Assembly (NCBI GenBank): GCA_007122185.1
Contig: SKUI01000167.1
Location: 1-15,733, forward strand
DNA from: Rhodothermia bacterium
Lineage (GTDB): Bacteria; Bacteroidota; Rhodothermia; Balneolales; Natronogracilivirgulaceae
Reading direction: 5' to 3'
Length of the DNA stretch: 15,733 nucleotides
The notes beneath the pieces are model-generated. The model had not been told where the DNA came from. It was given only the letters and a program-made list of their open reading frames with translations, and searched no databases. Positions 8,627 to 15,733 of this stretch are shown piece by piece. Position numbers and translations under genes: made by a program. How positions within the stretch are numbered: position 1 is the stretch's first letter; the number at the start of each line of letters is the position of its first letter.

Positions 8627-10423
8627 GTGAAAGAGAAGGAACTAACCGGCGCTGAGGATATACATTGGGATTTGTCGGATCTGTACCGGAGCCCTGATGA
8701 TCCTGCCCTCGCAAAAGACCGAACCGACGTTCTGGAAATGGCGGAAAATTTCGGGGATAAGTATCGTGGCCGCGTCAGCACCCTCAGCCCCGCAGAATTC
8801 GCCGAAGCACTCCACTCATTCTCGGAAATCCTGGAGACTATGGGCCGGCTCGGATCCTATGCCTACCTCAAGTGGACTGCCAACACCGAAGACCCCGCTC
8901 TCGGCAAGGCAGTGCAGGAGATCACGGAGCTTTCCTCCGAGCTGACCCAGAAAACCATCTTTTTTACGATCGAGTGGCTGGACATGTACGAGGATGCCGC
9001 CCGCAAGCTGATCCAAAGCAAAGAGCTGGCCGGCTACCGACACTATCTGGAAACCTCCCGACTTGACAAACCGCACACACTGGAAGAAAAGGAAGAGAAA
9101 ATCCTCTCTGCCAAAGCCGTTACAGGCGCGCGTGCCTGGGTTCGCTTTTTTGACGAGACGCTAGGCGCCTCCCGGTTTCAGCTTGGGGATGAAGAACTCA
9201 CGGAATCCCGGATCCTGAGCCGAATGAGCGATCCTGACCGAGAAGTCCGCCGTCAGGCATCAGAAGTTTTCACGGAGGGGCTGGTGAAAATGAAGCATCC
9301 GCTCACCTTTGTCTTCAACACGCTGCTGGCCGACAAACACACCAACGACCGGCTCAGAAAATATCCGCACTGGCTTCGCGCCCGCAACCTTGCCAACGAG
9401 ATTTCCGACGAAAGCGTGGAGGCTCTGGTGGATGCGGTCACAGCCAGCTACCCGCTCGTCCACCGTTTCTACCGCCTCAAAAAGCAGCTGCTCGGTGTCG
9501 ATGAGATGATGGAATACGACCGCTATGCACCGGTCCTCAAAAGCAATGAAAAAATCCAATGGAAAGATGCGCGTGATATGGTACTCGATGCCTATTCCGG
9601 GTTTCATCGCGAAATGGGTGCTATAGCCGCCCGGTTTTTCGATGAAAACTGGATTGATGCCGCAGTGGTCCCCGGCAAACGCGGCGGGGCTTATTCCGCA
9701 TCCACCATACCCTCTGTTCACCCCTATGTGTTCATGAATTACGACGGAAAGATCAGAGATGTACAAACCCTGGCACACGAACTGGGGCATGGTGTCCACC
9801 AGTACTTGTCCCGCAAGCAGGGCATTCTGCAGGCGGGAACACCGCTGACAACCGCGGAGACGGCATCCGTTTTCGGAGAAATGCTGGTTTTTCGCAAGCT
9901 GCTGGCCAATCTTGACAAGCCCGAAGAGAAAATGGCCCTTCTGGTGGGTAAAATCGATGACTCCATCGCAACCGTATTCCGGCAGATATCCATGAACCGG
10001 TTTGAGGACCGCATCCACCGTGCCCGGCGCGAAGAAGGCGAACTCACCGCAGACCGTTTTTCCGAACTCTGGATGGAGACGCAGGTTCCGGTTTACGGCG
10101 ATTCGGTGACCCTGACGGACAACTACCGAATCTGGTGGAGTTACATCCCCCATTTTGTACATACACCGGGGTATGTGTACGCCTACGCTTTCGGGGAACT
10201 GCTGGTGCTGGCGTTATACCAGGAGTATCTCAATTCCGGCAACGGTTTCAACGATGCCTATCTGGCCATGCTGGAAAAGGGTGGCTCCGACTGGCCCGCG
10301 AATCTGATGGCTGATCTGGGGGTGGATATCTCGGAAGAGAAATTCTGGAACCGCGGTCTCCAGGCCATAGCATCCCTTATCGGCGAAGCAGAGGCGCTTT
10401 TACCGGAAATAGACCACAATTAA
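8627..10423 (+). CDS. pepF: Oligoendopeptidase F (M3 family metallopeptidase)
   Basis: This cytoplasmic zinc peptidase of family M3 cleaves short peptides and takes part in peptide turnover. The 598 residues match PepF throughout. The N-terminal 'IHWDLSDLY' opening and helical domain (about 10-200) are followed by the catalytic region with HELGH (384-388; zinc ligands H384 and H388, catalytic E385) and the third ligand E411 in TTAETASVFGEM. The C-terminal part has the family's IWWSYIPHFVHTPGYVYAYAFGELL block. Length is the usual ~600. The start is GTG at 8627: there is no ATG between it and the in-frame TGA at 8600-8602, and AAGG sits six bases upstream. It is the first gene of a probable operon; the GAF-domain gene begins 15 bp after its stop. 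The PepF function and the downstream signalling and nucleoside genes have no obvious shared pathway. Confidence 0.96.
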   Translation: MKEKELTGAEDIHWDLSDLYRSPDDPALAKDRTDVLEMAENFGDKYRGRVSTLSPAEFAEALHSFSEILETMGRLGSYAYLKWTANTEDPALGKAVQEITELSSELTQKTIFFTIEWLDMYEDAARKLIQSKELAGYRHYLETSRLDKPHTLEEKEEKILSAKAVTGARAWVRFFDETLGASRFQLGDEELTESRILSRMSDPDREVRRQASEVFTEGLVKMKHPLTFVFNTLLADKHTNDRLRKYPHWLRARNLANEISDESVEALVDAVTASYPLVHRFYRLKKQLLGVDEMMEYDRYAPVLKSNEKIQWKDARDMVLDAYSGFHREMGAIAARFFDENWIDAAVVPGKRGGAYSASTIPSVHPYVFMNYDGKIRDVQTLAHELGHGVHQYLSRKQGILQAGTPLTTAETASVFGEMLVFRKLLANLDKPEEKMALLVGKIDDSIATVFRQISMNRFEDRIHRARREEGELTADRFSELWMETQVPVYGDSVTLTDNYRIWWSYIPHFVHTPGYVYAYAFGELLVLALYQEYLNSGNGFNDAYLAMLEKGGSDWPANLMADLGVDISEEKFWNRGLQAIASLIGEAEALLPEIDHN

Positions 10424-10438
10424 GAAGTATAGAGGACT

Positions 10439-11926
10439 ATGAACCGAATACATCTGTCTCCCGTTGATGAAAAGGAAAAAGAGAACCTGTTGAATTTCCG
10501 AAAGCTTGTCCGGGATATATTATTGCTGCTCCGGACGTCGCTGGAAGCTGAAACCGTTTCGATGCACTGGGTGAATGCCAGGCGGGACCAATTTGTGCTG
10601 GCCAGTTATGCGACCAGTCGCAGGGACGTGGTGTTTCAGGATCGCGTCAGCCGCCGTAACCATTTTCTGCACAACTACAGCGCGATAAAATCGATTATCC
10701 GGCTGGAAAAGAACATCCATTTCAAACCGGCAGAGCTCACCCACTACTCCGGCATCTCGCCCATAAGCTATATCTACCTCGTTCCGCTTGTTTTCCATGC
10801 CGAAACGGTAGCCATCACGGTGGTGGAAACAACCCGGAAGCCGGAACTTTCGGCAGGGGATGAAAAGATAATTGGAGCGTATCAGAAGGTCCTGGGGCGT
10901 ATGCTGCAATCCTATCAGGATATTACAGACCTTGTGGAGAAGCAGACAGAGTGGGTGGATTACGACCAGATCGTGCGCAACCTCATCAAGGCAGATCAGC
11001 CTTTGCAGCTGGCAACCGTGCTTGTAGATCAGCTGCAGCAATTTGTCGGTGATACCGGCGGGGTAGTCCTGCTTGCAAGGGGGCTCAATGCATGGCACAC
11101 GGTATGCAATTCCCGTGATGCCCGGTTTCCCCCACCGGTGGGCCTGGAACTTGAAGAAGGCTCTATTGCTGCGCGGGCGCTCTCCGACGGGAAACCGTTC
11201 TTTTCACCACATTTCAATGCTAATCCGAAACGGATCTCATCGGCGGAACCACTGTGCTACGGTTCGTCGCTGGCGGTTCCGGTAATGCACCGGCAGCGTC
11301 GGCAGCTGCTTCTGCTGGTCTACTGCGAAAACCCGTTCCTTTTCAGTGATGCCATCAAGCACAAAATCGGAAACCTCTGCCTCATGGCCGGTCTGAAGCT
11401 GGAGGCCATGCTTCCTGATCTTGATGTCTACGACAATCTTTTTTCCACCCAGATTTCCTGTTATTCCAGGGATTTTTTTACCGGTGCACTGGCACGGCTT
11501 ACCGGCGAGAACCGGCGAAGGGAATCGGCGATGGCGACTTGGGTAGGTATGGTCACTATCGGCAATATCAACGACCTGCGTACCCGGTACCGCCTGGAAG
11601 ACCTTACCAGGCTGCAGCAGCAGGTCCTGAACGGGATCCGTCCGCAACTTTATGGCATACCAGGGATTATCGGTGCTTACAGCGATTATATTTACACCTT
11701 TCTCTTGCAATCCACAGATGAATCGGCGTTTCTTTCCTGGACAGGCCGCATAAGGGAAGCATTCCGCGAGCCGGTCGCATTGTCCCCAAAAAGCAGGGAG
11801 CCCGTGCTGCTGAACACGGGTGTGATCAGGGTTAATGGGGAAGCGGAACACGATGAACTGATTCAGAAAGTAAAAAAAGCAATGAATGAGGCACTAAAAC
11901 AGCAGAAATTTATTGTGGAGGTATGA
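10439..11926 (+). CDS. Predicted signalling protein: two GAF-like domains and a degenerate GGDEF-like domain
   Basis: I do not recognise this 495-residue protein as a named family. No signal peptide or membrane helix is visible, so it is probably cytoplasmic. Residues about 15-160 and 180-330 each read like a GAF fold. The first is built around 'ISYIYLVPLVFHAETVAITVVET', and the second has 'GLELEEGSIAARALSDGKPFF' and 'YGSSLAVPVMHRQRRQLLLLVYCEN'. They are joined by a probable signalling helix (about 155-185). Residues about 345-490 follow the order of a GGDEF domain: WVGMVTIGNINDLRTRYRLEDLTRL, then a block where SDYIY (415-419) replaces GGDEF, then 'LLNTGVIRVNG' and a C-terminal helix resembling the 'ELL..AD.AL..AK' end. 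Without the signature it should not make c-di-GMP. Seen: order and composition; inferred: the folds. It lies 15 bp after pepF and 1 bp before deoB, so all three are probably co-transcribed. The ATG at 10439 has AGAGG 3 bp upstream. Confidence 0.72.
   Translation: MNRIHLSPVDEKEKENLLNFRKLVRDILLLLRTSLEAETVSMHWVNARRDQFVLASYATSRRDVVFQDRVSRRNHFLHNYSAIKSIIRLEKNIHFKPAELTHYSGISPISYIYLVPLVFHAETVAITVVETTRKPELSAGDEKIIGAYQKVLGRMLQSYQDITDLVEKQTEWVDYDQIVRNLIKADQPLQLATVLVDQLQQFVGDTGGVVLLARGLNAWHTVCNSRDARFPPPVGLELEEGSIAARALSDGKPFFSPHFNANPKRISSAEPLCYGSSLAVPVMHRQRRQLLLLVYCENPFLFSDAIKHKIGNLCLMAGLKLEAMLPDLDVYDNLFSTQISCYSRDFFTGALARLTGENRRRESAMATWVGMVTIGNINDLRTRYRLEDLTRLQQQVLNGIRPQLYGIPGIIGAYSDYIYTFLLQSTDESAFLSWTGRIREAFREPVALSPKSREPVLLNTGVIRVNGEAEHDELIQKVKKAMNEALKQQKFIVEV
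11917..11922 (+). promoter_or_regulatory. Shine-Dalgarno site of deoB, deciding its start
   Basis: GGAGGT lies five bases before the ATG at 11928 and inside the last codons of the upstream gene. It is one of the two strongest Shine-Dalgarno sequences in the window and selects the ATG at 11928 over the in-frame TTG at 11913, which would place the site inside the reading frame. Confidence 0.85.
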
Positions 11927-11927
11927 C

Positions 11928-13112
11928 ATGCCTGTTTGCTACCTGATTATCATCGATGGGCTCGGGGTGGGTGCGCAGGAAGATTCGCATCTGTACGGGG
12001 ACGAGGGAAGCAACACTTTGGGACACGTGGTCGCGGAGACACGGTGCCGCCTGCCGGAACTGGGACGCATGGGCCTGGGCAATATCATCCCGCTTGATAC
12101 CATCCCGCCGGTCCGTGAACCGCTCGCCGCTTTCGGCAAGATGCGGGAGCTGTCTCCGGGCAAGGACTCCACAACAGGCCACTGGGAAATTGCCGGATTG
12201 CGGATGGATCAGGCTTTTCCAACCTATCCGGATGGTTTTCCTGATAAGGTCATCGAAACGTACTGCCGGCTGACCGGGGTGAGCAGCGTGCTGGCGAACA
12301 AGCCCGCATCCGGCACCGCCGTCATTGAGGAGTTTGGCAGGGAACACCAGCAGACCGGCCTGCCAATCGTCTATACCTCGGCTGACAGCGTGTTTCAGGT
12401 GGCGTGCGACGTGAACACCGTGCCGCTTGATACCTTGTACAAGTGGTGTGAGATTGCCCGCACCAGGGTTATGACAGGCAAACATGCGGTTGGACGTGTA
12501 ATTGCGAGGCCCTTTGAAGGCGAGCCGGGGTCCTATCGACGGCTGTCTGACCGGAGGCATGACTATTCCCTGAAGCCACCCAGACCGTTTCTACCCGGTT
12601 ACCTGCAGGAGCAGGGTATCACAACAATATCGGTTGGAAAAGTCATCGACCTGTTTGACGAGGAGGGATTTGACCGCAGCCTGCGTACCAAAAGCAATAA
12701 GGAAGGCATCGAAAAACTGTTGGGCCTGATGGATGAAATCCGGTCCGGTTTTGTGTTTGCCAATCTTATCGAAACCGATCAGAATTTCGGACACCGAAAT
12801 GATACCGAAGGATTTGCCGGGGCGCTGGAAGAAATAGACCAGGCCATTCCCGGTTTTCTTGAACGGCTGCAGCCCGGCGATCTGCTCATTATCACCGGCG
12901 ACCATGGTAATGACCCGACCATGCCGAGTACCGATCATTCCCGTGAATTCACGCCACTGCTGGTCTATCCCGCTGCAAGCGCGGCTGGTGAAGAACTCCC
13001 TACCCGCAGCAGTTTCACGGATATTGCTGTTTCGGTATGCCAGTTTTACGGGGTTGATAACCCGTTTCCCGGTGAATCGTTTCTCAGAAAAGAAATAAAT
13101 ACACACATTTGA
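11928..13112 (+). CDS. deoB: Phosphopentomutase DeoB
   Basis: DeoB interconverts ribose 1-phosphate and ribose 5-phosphate, and the deoxyribose pair, linking nucleoside salvage to the pentose phosphate pathway. From the ATG at 11928 the protein has 394 residues, the length of the Bacillus cereus enzyme, to which it is similar end to end. All six manganese ligands of the alkaline-phosphatase superfamily site are present: D10, D284, H289, D325, H326 and H337 (in LIIIDGLG, ETDQNFGH, GDHGND and TDHSRE). The phosphorylated residue, Thr85 in B. cereus (KDTMTGHWE), is Ser81 here (KDSTTGHWE), a substitution compatible with catalysis. Cap-domain motifs ANKPASGTAVIEEFG, YTSADSVFQVA and VGRVIARPFEGEPG are intact. 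It is the last gene of the pepF operon, starting 1 bp after the previous stop, which suggests translational coupling. No other nucleoside catabolism gene is in the window. Confidence 0.97.
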   Translation: MPVCYLIIIDGLGVGAQEDSHLYGDEGSNTLGHVVAETRCRLPELGRMGLGNIIPLDTIPPVREPLAAFGKMRELSPGKDSTTGHWEIAGLRMDQAFPTYPDGFPDKVIETYCRLTGVSSVLANKPASGTAVIEEFGREHQQTGLPIVYTSADSVFQVACDVNTVPLDTLYKWCEIARTRVMTGKHAVGRVIARPFEGEPGSYRRLSDRRHDYSLKPPRPFLPGYLQEQGITTISVGKVIDLFDEEGFDRSLRTKSNKEGIEKLLGLMDEIRSGFVFANLIETDQNFGHRNDTEGFAGALEEIDQAIPGFLERLQPGDLLIITGDHGNDPTMPSTDHSREFTPLLVYPAASAAGEELPTRSSFTDIAVSVCQFYGVDNPFPGESFLRKEINTHI

Positions 13113-13125
13113 CGTATAACATCCG

Positions 13126-13133
13126 TAAATTTG
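13126..13133 (+). promoter_or_regulatory. Candidate rpoD promoter -7 element (Bacteroidota type)
   Basis: TAAATTTG is an exact match to the Bacteroidota -7 consensus TAnnTTTG, about 140 bp before the rpoD start. A TTTG lies upstream at 13108-13111, but the 14-bp spacer is shorter than the usual ~19. A second near match, TATATTG (13209-13215), has TTTG at 13183-13186 with a 22-bp spacer. Either could serve; neither is certain. Confidence 0.3.
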
Positions 13134-13274
13134 CATCGTTTTTCCTCTAAACAGAATCATTTACCCTGCAGTTGGCAGGCTGTTTGGGAAATCCTATTTG
13201 AAAGATTGTATATTGCGTGACCGGTTCAAGCGGTTCTCTGCAGTCTGAACACAAATCAAACCAACGTATTTCCA

Positions 13275-14156
13275 GTGGCTAAGAAGAAAAAAGAACCAAA
13301 AAATCCGAGTCCAAGCGGAATCTCAACAAGAGAATCTCAGTCTCTTGACAGGTACCTACAGGAAATTGGGAAAGTCAGTCTTATCACCCCGGATGAAGAA
13401 GTGGAACTTGCCAAAAGGATCCAGGCAGGGGATCAGGACGCCCTTGAAAAACTGACCAAGGCAAATCTGCGCTTTGTGGTTTCGGTTGCCAAACAATATC
13501 AGAATCAGGGTTTGTCTCTCGGCGACCTGATCAACGAAGGCAATCTCGGACTGATCAAGGCTGCTAAACGATTTGATGAGACTCGCGGATTCAAGTTCAT
13601 TTCTTATGCCGTCTGGTGGATACGGCAGTCGATACTTCAGGCTCTTGCCGAGCAAAGCCGTATCGTGCGGCTTCCGCTTAACAGAGTGGGGGCCCTCAAC
13701 AAGATAGGCAAGGAGCTTTCCAAACTGGAACAGGAATATGAGCGGATCCCGTCCGCTGCTGAACTGGCCGAAAGCCTGGAGATGACGATCTCCGAAGTTT
13801 CCGATACCCTCAAGATCTCGGGCCGCCATCTTTCCGTAGATGCTCCGTTTGCACAAGGTGAAGACAACCGCTTGCTGGATGTGCTGGAAAATGAGGAGAC
13901 ACCCGATCCTGATAACGACCTGATGGGAGAATCACTGAAGGTCGAGATTGAGCGGGCACTATCCAAGCTTACCAAGAGAGAGGCCGAGGTGATCAGACTC
14001 TATTTCGGGATTGGCCGGGAGCACTCACTGACGCTGGAAGAAATTGGTGAACGCTTCGATCTTACACGTGAACGTGTTCGTCAGATCAAGGAAAAAGCTC
14101 TTAGAAAACTGCGCCATCACAACAGGAGCCTGGCTTTGCGCGTGTACCTGGGATGA
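13275..14156 (+). CDS. rpoD: Primary RNA polymerase sigma factor RpoD/SigA
   Basis: This is the housekeeping sigma-70 factor that directs RNA polymerase to most promoters. The 293 residues match the short Bacteroidota-type sigma A, which lacks region 1.1. Region 1.2 is seen at about 25-40 ([14 protein letters not shown]), regions 2.1-2.4 at about 55-130 ([16 protein letters not shown] from 64; [14 protein letters not shown] from 111), and region 3 at about 135-215. Region 4.2 has the helix-turn-helix [20 protein letters not shown] from 253. The start is GTG at 13275, giving a lysine-rich N-terminus (MAKKKKE) unlike the MRQLKI opening common in Bacteroidota homologues; a start further downstream is not excluded, but the next candidate would cut region 1.2. 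It lies 162 bp after deoB on the same strand, enough for its own promoter, and probably marks a separate unit. Confidence 0.97.
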   Translation: MAKKKKEPKNPSPSGISTRESQSLDRYLQEIGKVSLITPDEEVELAKRIQAGDQDALEKLTKANLRFVVSVAKQYQNQGLSLGDLINEGNLGLIKAAKRFDETRGFKFISYAVWWIRQSILQALAEQSRIVRLPLNRVGALNKIGKELSKLEQEYERIPSAAELAESLEMTISEVSDTLKISGRHLSVDAPFAQGEDNRLLDVLENEETPDPDNDLMGESLKVEIERALSKLTKREAEVIRLYFGIGREHSLTLEEIGERFDLTRERVRQIKEKALRKLRHHNRSLALRVYLG

Positions 14157-14510
14157 GACCTGCAAACATTTTTTTGCAACGCTGACAGGCATCAGTTAAC
14201 AAACCGGATTAATCAAGTCATTAAGAGACAGGGTTTTGGGCTAAAACTACTGGCAAAAAGGAGAAACCCGGCAGAAGCCTCCCGAACTTTTTCTGCGCTG
14301 AAGCGTAAAATTATATAGAAAGACAAGGAATTCTGGTATAAAATTTTATCTTGATAGTAGGTGTAAAGCGTCATCATTGTGTAACAAGTAGTAGAAAGGC
14401 TTACGCAAGAAAGAACATGATTGACCGTTTTATAGAGGAAAGACTGAGCAAAACAGCAGATTTATCATCACGGTAGTATCACTGGCAGCAGCAAACCAAA
14501 GGAGTACATT
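14157..14510. other. 354-bp intergenic region between rpoD and the repeat lipoprotein
   Basis: No gene or recognised RNA family is evident. It holds a weak 6-bp hairpin right after rpoD (TGCAAA 14161-14166 with TTTGCA 14173-14178, loop of Ts), an AT-rich perfect 12-bp palindrome ATAAAATTTTAT (14338-14349), and a 19-codon open frame (14417-14476) that ends 34 bp before the lipoprotein start. TATAAA at 14337-14342 could be a -10 element, but no -35 partner is apparent. The length is unusual for this otherwise compact window, so a long leader or a small RNA is possible. Confidence 0.6.
14498..14504 (+). promoter_or_regulatory. Shine-Dalgarno site of the lipoprotein gene
   Basis: AAAGGAG ends six bases before the ATG at 14511, a good Shine-Dalgarno match at normal spacing. 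It supports that ATG, which also gives a well-formed lipoprotein signal peptide. Confidence 0.75.
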
Positions 14511-15659
14511 ATGGCACACTTGAAAAACATATCCACTTTGCTGATAGCCGCCTTCCTTTTCACTGGTTGCTATACACAGGTCAGGGTCATAGAAGAGCGT
14601 CCGGTAAGGACAGTCTCGGATCGCCATGTTGCAGAACAGACACAGCCCGTAAGCGATCAGGATATTTACGATATGGGCTATGAGGACGGTTTGCAAGATG
14701 CCGGATTGTACTTCAGGGACATAGACCGCTACCGCTGGTCAACCCGCTACCATTACAGTCACCGCTACCCGCGGCATCACTTCAGCACATCGTGGGGATT
14801 TGGCAGCCATGCCCACTGGAGCTTTGGCATTCATTATGGTTCCTGGGGATGGCATTCACCGTGGGACCCGTACTGGTATCACCCGTGGCATGCTTCCTAC
14901 TGGCACTCCTGGCACAGCCCCTACCGGTGGCACTCTGCCTACCGATGGCATCGTTATCCGGCTTACGGCTGGCACGGTCCATTCGGATACGGCCCGAACT
15001 ATTACGTCGTTTACAACTATTACAACGTGACCGGCCAAAGACCTAGCCGTACGCGCATGACGAGAAACCCGGTTGCTGCAACAGCTACCCGCGCTTCGGC
15101 ACTTACCCGTGACGGGACCCGCACTACCGCTGTACGAGGCGCCACAAGCCCGCAAAGTGTAACCCGCTCAGGGACCTCTACAATCGATCGCAGGACTGGT
15201 GTCACCCGCAGTGCAAGCACTACTCCGACTTCCGTCCGCCGTAGCGCCGGAACGGCAACTACCCGATCAACGGGAACAGTGACCCGCAGCACTACTTCGA
15301 CGCGCAGCAGCGGCACGGTTAGTAGAGGTAGTACCACTACCCGCAGCAGCGGCACGGTAAACCGGAGCAGTACGCCCCCGACCCGCAGCAGCGGCACGGT
15401 GAACAGGAGTACCACTACCCGCAGCAGCGGCACGGTAAACCGGAGCAGTACGCCCCCGACCCGCAGCAGCGGCACGGTGAACAGGAGTACCACTACCCGC
15501 AGCAGTGGCACGGTAAACCGGAGCAGTACGCCCCCGACCCGCAGCAGCGGCACGGTGAACAGGAGTTCCACTACCCGCAGCAGCGGCACGGTAAACCGGA
15601 GCAGCAACACCAGTCGCAGCAGCAGCAGTAGTTCAGGTTCGCGGTCGCGGAATGATTGA
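14511..15659 (+). CDS. Predicted lipoprotein with His/Trp/Tyr-rich domain and Arg/Ser/Thr repeat tail
   Basis: I recognise no family. The 382-residue product starts with a lipoprotein signal peptide (1-19) and lipobox LFTGC, with C20 as the lipidated cysteine, so it should be anchored in a membrane and face the periplasm or the cell surface. Residues about 21-70 are a mixed, acidic segment ('DQDIYDMGYEDGLQDAG'). Residues about 73-175 are extremely rich in His (15), Trp (13), Tyr, Gly and Ser, with repeated W-H pairs such as YWHSWHS and YRWHSAYRWH. The rest (about 180-382) is basic and low in complexity: first RTxT-type sequence, then RSSGTVNRSSTPPT and RSSGTVNRSTTT units in tandem. The His/Trp part suggests metal or haem binding, and the basic tail suggests binding to polyanions or cell wall, or a flexible stalk. 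These are guesses from composition. It is alone on its transcript as far as can be seen, with only 74 bp after its stop. Confidence 0.85.
   Translation: MAHLKNISTLLIAAFLFTGCYTQVRVIEERPVRTVSDRHVAEQTQPVSDQDIYDMGYEDGLQDAGLYFRDIDRYRWSTRYHYSHRYPRHHFSTSWGFGSHAHWSFGIHYGSWGWHSPWDPYWYHPWHASYWHSWHSPYRWHSAYRWHRYPAYGWHGPFGYGPNYYVVYNYYNVTGQRPSRTRMTRNPVAATATRASALTRDGTRTTAVRGATSPQSVTRSGTSTIDRRTGVTRSASTTPTSVRRSAGTATTRSTGTVTRSTTSTRSSGTVSRGSTTTRSSGTVNRSSTPPTRSSGTVNRSTTTRSSGTVNRSSTPPTRSSGTVNRSTTTRSSGTVNRSSTPPTRSSGTVNRSSTTRSSGTVNRSSNTSRSSSSSSGSRSRND
15303..15614 (+). repeat. Tandem repeats in the lipoprotein gene: three 78-bp units plus degenerate flanking copies
   Basis: The units are 15342-15419, 15420-15497 and 15498-15575. 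The first two are identical, and the third differs at two bases. Each encodes a 14-residue block (RSSGTVNRSSTPPT) and a 12-residue block (RSSGTVNRSTTT, or RSSTT at the end of unit 3). The two blocks use different synonymous codons (GTA/CGG against GTG/AGG) in every unit, which shows that the whole 78-bp pair was duplicated. A diverged 39-bp copy precedes them (15303-15341), and a partial copy follows (from 15576). The unit is a multiple of three, so copy-number change keeps the frame. Confidence 0.95.
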
Positions 15660-15733
15660 CAGCCTCCCGGAATTATTTACCGACGTATTCTGTATCGTCA
15701 AACATCAATGTGAGGTTGCTGTACACTAAGCAA

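Noticed and set aside
14161..14178. Hairpin TGCAAA/TTTGCA after rpoD as an intrinsic terminator
   Set aside because: The stem is six AT-rich pairs and the T-run is in the loop and right arm, not after the stem.
14218..14300. Possible riboswitch in the rpoD-lipoprotein gap
   Set aside because: The purine-rich GGAGAAACCCGG-like stretch fits no riboswitch consensus that I could recall, such as cobalamin or c-di-GMP.
14417..14476. 19-codon frame before the lipoprotein as a gene
   Set aside because: It is too short to judge, has no clear ribosome binding site, and no regulatory peptide pattern; mentioned only as part of the leader.
15020..15610. Long minus-strand open frame (196 codons) opposite the lipoprotein repeats
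   Set aside because: It is a shadow of the in-frame 78-bp repeats, with a repetitive Leu/Val/Arg product, no start signal and no family features.

Overview
The window holds nine protein-coding genes, all but the first complete. It reads as ordinary chromosome of a free-living, moderate-GC member of the Bacteroidota/Rhodothermota/Balneolota group. The clues are a short primary sigma factor without region 1.1, a double-function Kgd-type 2-oxoglutarate dehydrogenase, FolE2 rather than FolE, one exact match to the Bacteroidota -7 promoter element (TAnnTTTG) upstream of rpoD, and few Shine-Dalgarno sites. The placement is inference; no rRNA or other decisive marker is present. I saw no mobile element, CRISPR array, tRNA, rRNA or phage gene, and no convincing wholly new multi-gene system.

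Layout. Bases 1-2826 (+): the 3' part of thiL (thiamine-monophosphate kinase), then ftsH (membrane AAA+ zinc protease) 28 bp later. Bases 3014-4356 (+): a two-gene pterin unit, a 6-pyruvoyl-tetrahydropterin synthase-type protein followed 23 bp later by folE2 (GTP cyclohydrolase IB). Together they could turn GTP into 7,8-dihydroneopterin triphosphate and then a tetrahydropterin. Bases 4479-8225 (-): kgd, a 1248-residue fusion of an E2-like acyltransferase domain and a 2-oxoglutarate dehydrogenase E1, convergent with folE2. An inverted repeat lies in the short space between them.

Bases 8226-8626 are a divergent intergenic region carrying three 14-bp direct repeats spaced at exactly 26 bp, close to the kgd start. 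Bases 8627-13112 (+) are a tight operon: pepF (M3 oligoendopeptidase F), an unrecognised protein with two GAF-like domains and a degenerate GGDEF-like domain, and deoB (phosphopentomutase). The gaps are 15 and 1 bp. Bases 13275-14156 (+): rpoD, the primary sigma factor, preceded by a plausible promoter element.

A 354-bp non-coding stretch follows. The window ends with a predicted outer-membrane or periplasmic lipoprotein (14511-15659, +) that has a His/Trp/Tyr-rich middle and an Arg/Ser/Thr/Gly-rich tail made of three near-identical 78-bp tandem repeats.

Four of the eight complete genes use GTG or TTG starts (PTPS, kgd, pepF, rpoD). Most of the window is core metabolism and housekeeping. The items most worth a second look are the GAF/GAF/degenerate-GGDEF protein, the 26-bp-phased repeats before kgd, the repeat-tailed lipoprotein, the occurrence of an actinobacterial-style Kgd here, and the type of PTPS next to folE2.
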